Below, one piece after another: positions 11,676 through 18,536 of a stretch of DNA of 18,536 nt. This stretch comes from M3007 sp037130425. Lineage in GTDB: Bacteria > Bacteroidota > Bacteroidia > Chitinophagales > Saprospiraceae. The DNA lies in NCBI GenBank assembly GCA_037130425.1, contig JBAXTB010000079.1:1-18536 (forward strand). The letters run 5' to 3'. How positions within the stretch are numbered: the stretch's first letter is position 1; the number at the start of each line of letters is the position of its first letter. Below the pieces are notes generated by a model. That model saw nothing but the letters and a program-made list of their open reading frames with translations. It did not search any database and was not told the DNA's origin. The position numbers and the translations under genes were made by a program.

Positions 11676-14605
11676 ATTATTTTCCATTTTATAGTGAACA
11701 AGGTACTTTGAGCCGGTTTTACCTCCAATTTCTTCTCCACTTCATCCAAAAACCGATTCTTATCCGCTTCTATGGCGTCCTCCGCCGCATGGAGTTGAAA
11801 GCGCAAATCTGCCAATTTTTTTTCCAGATCGGTAATGCGGCGTTGTTCTTTTACCCGTTCTGCCAGGGTGTTGATTTGCCGCAAGTTGTTTCTGCTCAGG
11901 CGTATTTCCTGCTCCAAAGCGCGCAACTCGGCGTGTAGTGCCATGCGGCGGTCGCCAGCCCATTGGTCGAGTTTGTCCATTTCCCGGTTAAAAAGATGCA
12001 CATCCTGCTGGTTGCGCTGTATTTCAAGTTCGCGGCGTTGGCGCGCAATTTCAGCATCCAGCGCTTGTTGGAAATCCGGGTCCGGCCCAGGCAAATGATC
12101 TTGTACGATCTGCCCGGACAAAGAAAACATCCGGCGGCATTGTTCAGGTTGTAACAAAACACCCTCGTCGTCCATGCCCGAAAAAAGCAGAAAGTCTTCA
12201 CTTTCAAGCGATTCGAGGGTCAATGTTTCCAATTGCATCCAACCGGAAGCGCCGATCAGGTATTCCGGGATGGTGACTTTGCGCGTGGTAACGGAAGTAT
12301 CAAAAACGACCTCGGCACAGGGCGGCGCAGCCTTTTCAAACTGCTGCAAAAAATGCTTCGCGAGCGGATGCCCGATGCGGTACACCTGCGCGTCCTTGGG
12401 CAAACGGTCGTGCGGAAGCCGGTGGGACAGGAAGCGGAAATTGCCCGTCGGGATTGAATCAATGGGAGATTTGAGCAGCCGGAACGAATGGTTTTCGTCG
12501 TCGAATTGGTCGGCAAAGGGCGCGAGCGCAAAGCGGCTGAATTCCCAAAATTTATTTTCAAAGGCATCTAAGCGTTGTTCGCTTTCCACCTTTATTTTTT
12601 CCAATACTTCCTCGTCGAAGTTCTCCAGCAATTGCTGGTGGGTTTGATCTACGCGCAAGGCAATACTTTCTTCAAGGTCATGGCGCAAGGCATCAAAGGC
12701 GGTCTGGATTTCCTGTTCCGTACGGCAACTTTGATAAATCTGTACAATCCGTTTTTCAAAATCCACCCCGCTTTCGATGGTGCCCAGCACCTCGTCGCTC
12801 GCTCCGAACACGCCGTTGAACAGGTTGAATTTTTCGTTTAGCAATTGGTACACCCGCACGTCTGCGGCGTTGCGTTCATTTAAGAAGTTGATAACCACCA
12901 CATTAAACCGTTGTCCATAGCGGTGACACCTTCCGATCCGCTGTTCAATCCGCTGAGGATTCCAGGGCATGTCATAATTGACAACCAATGAACAGAACTG
13001 AAGGTTGATGCCTTCGGCGGCGGCTTCGGTCGCAATCAGAATTTGCGCTTCATCACGAAAGCATTCCGTAAGCGCTGCACGGATATCGGCGGCCCGGCTG
13101 CCTGAAATGCGGTCGCTGCCTTTGTTTTTTGCGATCCATTCCTGGTAAATCCGGTTGGATTCGGAGTCATTGTTGGAGCCGTTGAACAGCACGATTTTAC
13201 CGTCGTAACCGCTTTTTATCAGGATTTCACGGATGTATTGCTGTGTCCGCACACTTTCCGTGAAGATTACGGCTTTTTCGGCAGCGCCAAGTTCGCGCAT
13301 TTTTTCAAAGCCTTTCTTGAGCGCGATGACCAGATTATCACCCTTGGAGTTCTGCTGGATGCTTTTCGCCAATTGGTAAAAGCCGCGTACTTCCTCCAAC
13401 TCCTGGCGGATTTCATCCAGTTCTGTCGCGCTGAAATATTGCGCTGTGCGCTCTTCCACCGTGTCAAAATCCGGATCGTCATTCCATTCTTCCTGTACTT
13501 CTGCGGCCGTTTCAAAGTCTTGTACCCAGGCATCTTCACCGTTTTCAATGGAAACCGCTTCGTGCCGTGCCAGAATGGCTTCTAATTTTTGGTCCAAACC
13601 TCTCAGGGTATCCGCAATGGCAAATGTGGAAGATGCCAGCAATTTGCGCAGAATCAGCGTCATCAACGCGCGTTGGCTCGCCGGAAGCGCATAGAGTTTT
13701 TCCTTGCGCAGGTATTCGGAGACCCTTGTATAGAGTTCATGTTCATCATCGGCAGACGTAAAACTGTGCGTGATGCAGAGCCGTTCCGTGTAGCGCACGT
13801 ACTCCCGCACCTGTGCCCGAAGCGTGCGCTTGCATACGGGCGCGATGCGTTGTTTAAGTTCAGCAAATTGTATTTCGGACGTGATGCGGGCGTATTGTTG
13901 ACGAAAACTACGGAGGTCGCCAAAAATATAATCGTCCACAAGGCTAACTAAGCCATAGAGTTCAAGCAGGCTGTTTTGCAGCGGCGTAGCGGTGAGCAGG
14001 ACTTTGGGTTTTCCGGAAAGCGCATCTTTTAGCGCGTTTGCGATCTTGTTGTCTTTGCGGTACACGTTGCGCAACCGGTGCGCTTCGTCGATGACGACTA
14101 AATCCCAATTTGTACGACTGACATAAGCATCTTTCGACCTGGAAAACTGAAAAGAACAGATCAAGATGGTTTCTGTTTGTTCAAAAGGATTGAAATTGCC
14201 CTTTTTTGTGGCTTCTTCAAAAGATTTTTTCTCTAAAATCCGGCTGGATAGAAAAAACTTGTCGGCGAGTTCCTGGCTCCATTGTTTGCGCAGGTTGGCC
14301 GGACAAATGATTAGGATTCTTCTTTTGCGTTCTGCCCAGCGCTGAGAAATGACGATGCCAGCTTCAATTGTTTTTCCAAGACCAACTTCATCTGCCAGGA
14401 TCACGCCCTGTGATAGTGGTGAACGCAAGGCAAAAAGCGCAGCATCCACCTGGTGCGGGTTCAAGTCTACTTGTGCGTCAGAAAGAGATGCAGTGAGTTT
14501 GTCGAGATTGTCTGCGTCGTCAAATCCTTCGGCAGTCACCTTGGAGGCGAAGCGTTGGGTAAGTTCGTGGGCGAAATATTTTGCGTGGTAAAGGGTGTAA
14601 CTCAT
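11672..14605 (-). CDS. SNF2-family DNA helicase/translocase, first gene of the defence operon
   Basis: The product is 977 aa with a complete SNF2-type ATPase: ADEVGLGKT (71-79), ICPANLRKQW (100-109), VIDEAHRLRN (171-180), LLTATPLQNS (203-212), and in the second lobe EGINLQF (531-537) and QRIGRCHRYGQ (555-565). It thus belongs to the HepA/RapA-like group of double-strand DNA translocases, as does DrmD of DISARM. A long charged, probably coiled-coil region of roughly residues 845-960 follows, which could mediate assembly with partners, and the protein ends in TIKWKII. The start at 14605 is the first ATG after the candidate promoter. The stop overlaps the nuclease ATG by 4 bases. It could remodel or move DNA-bound complexes for the nuclease or for Mod/Res. 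A RapA role in RNA polymerase recycling is unlikely given the context. Confidence 0.92.
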   Translation of the reverse strand: MSYTLYHAKYFAHELTQRFASKVTAEGFDDADNLDKLTASLSDAQVDLNPHQVDAALFALRSPLSQGVILADEVGLGKTIEAGIVISQRWAERKRRILIICPANLRKQWSQELADKFFLSSRILEKKSFEEATKKGNFNPFEQTETILICSFQFSRSKDAYVSRTNWDLVVIDEAHRLRNVYRKDNKIANALKDALSGKPKVLLTATPLQNSLLELYGLVSLVDDYIFGDLRSFRQQYARITSEIQFAELKQRIAPVCKRTLRAQVREYVRYTERLCITHSFTSADDEHELYTRVSEYLRKEKLYALPASQRALMTLILRKLLASSTFAIADTLRGLDQKLEAILARHEAVSIENGEDAWVQDFETAAEVQEEWNDDPDFDTVEERTAQYFSATELDEIRQELEEVRGFYQLAKSIQQNSKGDNLVIALKKGFEKMRELGAAEKAVIFTESVRTQQYIREILIKSGYDGKIVLFNGSNNDSESNRIYQEWIAKNKGSDRISGSRAADIRAALTECFRDEAQILIATEAAAEGINLQFCSLVVNYDMPWNPQRIEQRIGRCHRYGQRFNVVVINFLNERNAADVRVYQLLNEKFNLFNGVFGASDEVLGTIESGVDFEKRIVQIYQSCRTEQEIQTAFDALRHDLEESIALRVDQTHQQLLENFDEEVLEKIKVESEQRLDAFENKFWEFSRFALAPFADQFDDENHSFRLLKSPIDSIPTGNFRFLSHRLPHDRLPKDAQVYRIGHPLAKHFLQQFEKAAPPCAEVVFDTSVTTRKVTIPEYLIGASGWMQLETLTLESLESEDFLLFSGMDDEGVLLQPEQCRRMFSLSGQIVQDHLPGPDPDFQQALDAEIARQRRELEIQRNQQDVHLFNREMDKLDQWAGDRRMALHAELRALEQEIRLSRNNLRQINTLAERVKEQRRITDLEKKLADLRFQLHAAEDAIEADKNRFLDEVEKKLEVKPAQSTLFTIKWKII

Positions 14606-14648
14606 AAAGGATTAGGGCTTTGAGACGACCAAGCGTAGTTTTCTGGTG

Positions 14649-14679
14649 CAAGGATACCTTATTCTGCGTTAACGGCAAA
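14649..14679 (-). promoter_or_regulatory. Candidate promoter of the five-gene defence operon
   Basis: On the minus strand TTTG (14679-14676) is followed after exactly 19 bases by TATCCTTG (14656-14649), one mismatch from TAnnTTTG. This is the spacing and form of the Bacteroidota primary sigma factor promoter. It predicts a leader of about 40 bases before the helicase ATG. Confidence 0.6.
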
Positions 14680-14805
14680 AACCATGACAGTTTTTCTAAT
14701 GTATAATATAATGCAAGTACTGCATCCGATGGGCACCTTATTAATCGGGGGCCATATTTCCCCACTATTTGCGTTGTTCGTCGGTTAAAATATCCCCAAA
14801 ACAAA

Positions 14806-14842
14806 TTGCGTCAACCAAACCACTCCGGTTCGCTTGACGCAA
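14806..14842 (-). terminator. Stem-loop with T-rich tail, probable terminator of the DUF1800-DUF1501 unit
   Basis: Perfect 9-bp arms TTGCGTCAA and TTGACGCAA enclose an inner AACC/GGTT stem with a 5-base loop. On the minus strand the stem is followed directly by TTTGTTTT. It lies 136 bases past the DUF1501 stop and well upstream of the defence operon promoter, so it would insulate the two units. Confidence 0.55.
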
Positions 14843-14936
14843 CTTATTCAATATCAATGGACAATCCGGGTTCATCTGGAAAATTTTGCTCCTGCAAATA
14901 TATTGCAATATTCCAAATTCCCAAATGCCCGGCCAA

Positions 14937-14966
14937 GTGAGGGGGTGACTTTAGTCACCCCCTCAC
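14937..14966 (-). terminator. Perfect 14-bp hairpin after DUF1501
   Basis: Arms GTGAGGGGGTGACT and AGTCACCCCCTCAC around a TT centre, starting 12 bases past the DUF1501 stop codon. The stem is very stable and GC-rich, but no T-run follows on the minus strand, so it may act as a 3' stabilising structure or a non-classical terminator. Confidence 0.55.
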
Positions 14967-14977
14967 TCTAACACCCC

Positions 14978-16624
14978 CTACCGCGCCACCACCAACCTCC
15001 CCACTTCTGCTCTCCCCGTCACCTTATCCTCCAATCTTACAAAATAAATCCCCGTCGGCATCGGCGTCACATCAAAAAAGAACACGTTCGTGCCTTCCAC
15101 AATGGATTCCGATGTGGCCGTCATGATTTTTCCGCCCATGCTGTGCAGCGACAACTGTGCCGGGAACGCGCGGGTGCTTTCGTAGGTGATTTCCACACTC
15201 AGCGAAGCCGGGTTCGGGCCGATGGCCAAAGGAGAGGCCGGTTTGTGCGGGTCCGAAATGATGGGGCTGCCGCCGATGTAGCAATCCGGGGCAACGGTGT
15301 ATTGTTTGTCCACCATAAACATCTTGCTGTAATCCGAAAACAGGGCCTCCTCCATCACGTAGGCGTTGGCGCCCAGCCAGTCCTGGAGCAGCGTGCCGAA
15401 CACCTGGCGGTAATCGAACTGCATGTTTTTCACCTGGTTATCGCTGGTCAGGTCGCTCAGGTTTACGTTGGTGCCGTGTACGTGCGCGCGGATGCCTTTG
15501 CCGAAAATCATCATGGGCGCCAGGGTGCCGTGGTCGGTGCCGATGGAGCCGTTTTCGGCCGCACAACGCCCGAATTCCGAGAAGGTGCAAGCCGCCACGC
15601 GGTCGGCTAAGCCCATTTGGTCGAGGTCGTCCATGAAGGCTTTTACGCCGTCGGACAGGGTTTTCAGCAGCGTGGCATGTGCGCCGAGGCTGGTGTCTGT
15701 TTGGTCGGTTTGCGCGCTGTGGGTGTCAAAACCGCCGATTTGGCACAGGAATATCTTGGTTTTGCAGCCGCCGCGCAGCATACGGGCCACGGTTTTTAAC
15801 TGGGCGGCAAAGGAATTGTTCGGGTAAGTTCCCACATTGGCGCCGGCATTGAACACCTGCGTAATGCGTTGGGCATATTTATTGATGCTTTGCTCCACGC
15901 CCATGATGTATTCTAATTCGTGGCCGTGGTCGGAGTCAGGCACATCCAAGATCGGGGCGCCGCCGATGGTTTGCACGAGGGAATAAAAACCAGCCGGGTC
16001 TTGTCCGCTCAGGTTGATGGAGTTTTGATGCTCGGTTTCGGTGTGAAAACCCAGTGAAATATTCGGGTCGCCGATTTGAATACCAAGCGGATCAAGCATG
16101 GTTTCGGTAGGCGCGCCGTACACATCGGGGTAAATGGCTTGCAACGCGCGGCCCATCCAGCCCGACGTGAGGCTGCTTAGCGCGTAAGAGCCGTCGCCGC
16201 CCGACAACCAGATGTCGGTGCCTTTGAAGTGCGACTGGTTCAGGCTTTGGTAGCCCACGCCTTGTACGATGGAGGCCCAGCCCTTGTCGTACAGTTCTTT
16301 TACGCCGGTCATGGCCGGGTGTAGGCCCAATTGATCGGCGGCGGGTAAAGTCGAGTCTAAGTTAATGGCCGCGTTTTGGGCAATCCGCACGGTTGGGCGC
16401 AGGGTTGCGTAGCGGTCGTATTGCGGAATGGGAATCACCATATTGATCCCGTCGTTGCCGCCTTTCATTTGAATGAGGATCAGGGTGCGGTCCGTGACGC
16501 CATCGCAGGAAGCGACCACGCTGGCCATGCGGCTGTTGGCGAAGGGACGTATGGAAAAACCGTTGACGGCAAAAGGCGTAATGCCCAAGGGCGGCAGTAT
16601 TTTTAGAAAATTGCGACGTTTCAT
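14978..16624 (-). CDS. DUF1501 family protein with type IX secretion C-terminal sorting domain
   Basis: The product is 548 aa. It opens with MKRRNFLK and a hydrophobic stretch, a Tat-like export signal common in DUF1501 proteins. Family motifs are LILIQMKGGNDGINMVIP (48-65), QIGGFDTHSAQ, TFSEFGR and GTDHGTLAPMMIFG, consistent with a sulfatase/alkaline-phosphatase-like fold. The last 80 or so residues form a type A T9SS sorting domain: IGPNPASLSVEI, then a beta-rich stretch with GIYFVRLED and the terminal VGRLVVAR. The mature protein would therefore be exported and anchored to or released from the cell surface. It follows the DUF1800 gene by 12 bases, the usual partnership of these two families; the shared function is unknown. 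Two stem-loops follow its stop. Confidence 0.93.
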   Translation of the reverse strand: MKRRNFLKILPPLGITPFAVNGFSIRPFANSRMASVVASCDGVTDRTLILIQMKGGNDGINMVIPIPQYDRYATLRPTVRIAQNAAINLDSTLPAADQLGLHPAMTGVKELYDKGWASIVQGVGYQSLNQSHFKGTDIWLSGGDGSYALSSLTSGWMGRALQAIYPDVYGAPTETMLDPLGIQIGDPNISLGFHTETEHQNSINLSGQDPAGFYSLVQTIGGAPILDVPDSDHGHELEYIMGVEQSINKYAQRITQVFNAGANVGTYPNNSFAAQLKTVARMLRGGCKTKIFLCQIGGFDTHSAQTDQTDTSLGAHATLLKTLSDGVKAFMDDLDQMGLADRVAACTFSEFGRCAAENGSIGTDHGTLAPMMIFGKGIRAHVHGTNVNLSDLTSDNQVKNMQFDYRQVFGTLLQDWLGANAYVMEEALFSDYSKMFMVDKQYTVAPDCYIGGSPIISDPHKPASPLAIGPNPASLSVEITYESTRAFPAQLSLHSMGGKIMTATSESIVEGTNVFFFDVTPMPTGIYFVRLEDKVTGRAEVGRLVVAR

Positions 16625-16636
16625 AGTAGATGTTGA

Positions 16637-18289
16637 TTAAAACGTTTGATACTCAGGGGAAAACATAACATAATTAATCAGACGCTCCAAGGCAATTTTA
16701 ACTTCCGCGTCGTTGTTGTTAGCGATATAATTGTTCCATTCGTAAGTCCAGTCGCCTGGCGGCAGGTTGTCCAGGAATATTTGCAAATAGAAATAATCGA
16801 AGCGTTCGGGCGAAACCTCTTCAGGTAACATATAGGAAAGCAAATCCTGCACAAGTATGTAAGGATCGCTGGGAACACTGATGACCCCGCTGGTTTTGAC
16901 CCACGGCGCAATGTCTAATTTGATGCCAATAGATGAAGTGGGCGAATTACCGATGACGCGTTTGCCGCTCAGCAGCATTTGCGGCAATTTGTAGCGCGCA
17001 ATGACCGTACTCGAACTAAACCACTGCCGGTTGTAATCGGGTTCCTGGTGGTAGGCGGCGTAACCGGCCACGTCTTGGGGGTAAAAAATATTCAAATTAG
17101 CCAGCGCCAGCATCCGATCAATGACCGCGCTGGCCCAGAACGTTACATAATGCTGGGTATTCTGCGTGATCGCGCTTGGAATGGTGATGTTGAAAAATGT
17201 AAGTGCCTGCAAAGACAGTTCCAGCGGGGATTTTATCATACCGCCGATGATTTCGTCCTTGTTATCGGAGTCGTCGGCGTCGTAAAAATGCTTGCTGGAA
17301 AGCAGTTTCAACAGCACTGGTTTGATTTCGTAGTTGCCGTTTTTCAGCAGCGTTGCCAGCGGCTCAATGATGTCCGTTTCAATTTCCGTTGTGATGTTCG
17401 GGTGTACAAAAAAGCGGTACAAGCGGCGGCACAAATTGCGGGCGGTTTCTTTTTGGTTAAAAATCATGTTCACAAAAGCATCAATTTCCGTCGGCATGGT
17501 GGCCGCAGTGGTCGTGCCAGTAATCACGGTATTTTGAAACCTGGGACTGAAGGTTTTATTGGTCGTGTCGTGTCGCGAAATGCTGATGGTGCCGCGCGGA
17601 ATCCCTGTTTCAGGGTCTACTTGATCGCGCTGGGTGCGGGTTGTAAAACCTGTTAACACCTTGGCGGCCTGTATAATATCGTCTTCCGTGTAATTAGTAT
17701 AGTCGCCTGGGGCGACTTGAGGTCCCTTGCCGATGGTAAACAGTTCGAGGAATTCGCGGGCGAAGTTTTCGTTCGGACTCGTTTTGGTATTCACGTTGTT
17801 GTTCAGGTAGCGCAACATCGTGTTGTCCATAATCATTTTGGTGGCCAGCCTTTTGAAATTCCCCAGCGCGCCCCAGCGCAAGAGCGCGAGGTAATCAAAA
17901 AACATTAAGTTGTTGATTGTCAGGTTTGTAACGGCCAAATACTGGTGGAAGAAAAAAGTCATTTTCATCCCGATCCCGGCGTCGTGCAGGGCTTCATTGA
18001 GCCACCAGGCCGTGACCCTGCGCTGGAGGTTGTACTCCTGATCGGGCAAGGTTTGTCCGGGCGGATTGATCCAGGTCGTGTATTCAACCGTGGGTGTGGA
18101 GGGATTATCGTAAACGGGTTGGTCCATTTGCAGGGGCGACATGACCAGCAGATAATTCAGGGCTTCATCGGCGGTTTGGTTCGCCAGTTGGTCCACTTTT
18201 AATTTGGTATAGCGGTAACTGATGCGCCGAAGTAGGTGGGCGGCACGGCGTTGGCCTAAATTACCTTGTAGCGGGTTGAGAGAAGCCAT
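16637..18289 (-). CDS. DUF1800 family protein
   Basis: The product is 550 aa from the ATG at 18287-18289 (MASLNPLQGNLGQRRAAHLLRR); an upstream TTG at 18349 would add 20 residues unlike the family and was rejected. The hallmark NENFAREFLELFTIGKG lies at 173-189, and AAHLLRRISY near the start is the usual opening. Other typical parts are ALGNFKRLATKMIMDNTMLRYL and, later, GMIKSPLELSLQALTFF. No signal peptide or T9SS tail is obvious, unlike its partner. DUF1800 and DUF1501 genes are repeatedly found side by side in Bacteroidota, Planctomycetota and Proteobacteria; their biochemical role is not established. It is the first gene of this two-gene unit. No clear promoter was found in the upstream 130 bases. 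Confidence 0.92.
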   Translation of the reverse strand: MASLNPLQGNLGQRRAAHLLRRISYRYTKLKVDQLANQTADEALNYLLVMSPLQMDQPVYDNPSTPTVEYTTWINPPGQTLPDQEYNLQRRVTAWWLNEALHDAGIGMKMTFFFHQYLAVTNLTINNLMFFDYLALLRWGALGNFKRLATKMIMDNTMLRYLNNNVNTKTSPNENFAREFLELFTIGKGPQVAPGDYTNYTEDDIIQAAKVLTGFTTRTQRDQVDPETGIPRGTISISRHDTTNKTFSPRFQNTVITGTTTAATMPTEIDAFVNMIFNQKETARNLCRRLYRFFVHPNITTEIETDIIEPLATLLKNGNYEIKPVLLKLLSSKHFYDADDSDNKDEIIGGMIKSPLELSLQALTFFNITIPSAITQNTQHYVTFWASAVIDRMLALANLNIFYPQDVAGYAAYHQEPDYNRQWFSSSTVIARYKLPQMLLSGKRVIGNSPTSSIGIKLDIAPWVKTSGVISVPSDPYILVQDLLSYMLPEEVSPERFDYFYLQIFLDNLPPGDWTYEWNNYIANNNDAEVKIALERLINYVMFSPEYQTF

Positions 18290-18444
18290 AAGCGGGTAAA
18301 TCGTTGGTGGATAATGACTTTTGAAGACGCGGATTGCAAAATTTGGCAATTCGCGCGGATATGGCGATTAAGGTTGGGCGAAGTTAATAAATGGGGATGA
18401 AATATTTTAATAAAGGAGAGAAACTTAGGTAAATACAAGAGCAA

Positions 18445-18536
18445 GGGACACAGATTTAAAAGAATTTTGCTGCTTTAGAGGGATGGGACACAGATGACGC
18501 GGATCCTGTCAGGGCGCAGATTTAAAAGGATTTTGC
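18445..18536. repeat. Short direct repeats of dispersed intergenic type, cut by the window edge
   Basis: CAGATTTAAAAGAATTTTGC (18451-18470) recurs as CAGATTTAAAAGGATTTTGC (18517-18536), one mismatch, and GGGACACAGAT occurs at 18445-18455 and 18485-18495, the second followed by GACGCGGATC. Units mixing ACACAGAT, ACGCGGAT and TTTAAAAGGATTTT are of the kind scattered between genes in Bacteroidota and other genomes. The array probably continues beyond the window. Confidence 0.55.

Noticed and set aside
5183..14605. DISARM or BREX assignment for the defence operon
   Set aside because: The SNF2 helicase resembles DrmD broadly, but no drmA, drmB, drmC, pglZ or brxC-like gene is present; the methyltransferase and last gene fit type III Mod/Res.
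14699..14712. TATAAT-like sequence in the intergenic region
   Set aside because: Resembles a proteobacterial -10 box, but Bacteroidota use TAnnTTTG; a better-spaced candidate promoter lies at 14649-14679.
18445..18536. CRISPR array at the right edge
   Set aside because: Repeats are few, imperfect and overlapping in content, with no regular spacers and no cas genes.

Overview
The window reads as chromosomal DNA of a Bacteroidota bacterium, probably near Saprospiraceae/Chitinophagales. The evidence is a type IX secretion C-terminal tail on a DUF1501 protein paired with a DUF1800 protein, a Bacteroidota-type promoter (TTTG, 19 bases, TAnnTTTG-like) before the large operon, and the lack of Shine-Dalgarno sequences. 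The genus cannot be read from the sequence. Nearly every gene lies on the minus strand; the one clear exception is a small NTF2/SnoaL-like gene at 4194-4547.

Left part (1-5068), a small metabolic and regulatory neighbourhood. In transcription order on the minus strand: a HxlR-type repressor (3757-4110), a membrane-anchored alpha/beta hydrolase (2489-3613), a decayed lipocalin start (2165-2275), an aldehyde dehydrogenase (744-2126) and a CurA-like NADPH enal/enone reductase running off the left edge (1-740). The HxlR gene is divergent from the SnoaL-like gene, with a palindrome between them that suits a HxlR operator. A DinB-fold protein (4553-5068) converges on the SnoaL-like gene. The hydrolase and the lipocalin remnant are each preceded by a copy of an ungapped 91-base direct repeat (about 77% identical), which looks like a duplicated control region.

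Central part (5183-14605), a five-gene defence operon of about 9.4 kb. In transcription order: SNF2-family helicase (977 aa), stand-alone PD-(D/E)XK nuclease (about 347 aa), beta-class type III Mod methyltransferase (554 aa), RhuM-family protein (341 aa) and type III Res helicase-endonuclease (911 aa). Junctions are a 4-base ATGA overlap and gaps of 1, 3 and 18 bases, so this looks like one transcriptional unit. It is a type III restriction-modification pair extended by a second helicase, a second nuclease and RhuM. The predicted target-recognition region of mod is sharply AT-rich compared with its flanks, which suggests exchange of specificity. A candidate promoter lies at 14649-14679.

Intergenic 14606-14977 (372 bases) holds that promoter and two stem-loops that probably end transcription of the upstream secretion pair; nothing else was recognised there.

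Right part (14978-18536): DUF1800 then DUF1501, 12 bases apart, a recurrent secreted pair, with an upstream region ending in short dispersed-type direct repeats at the window edge.
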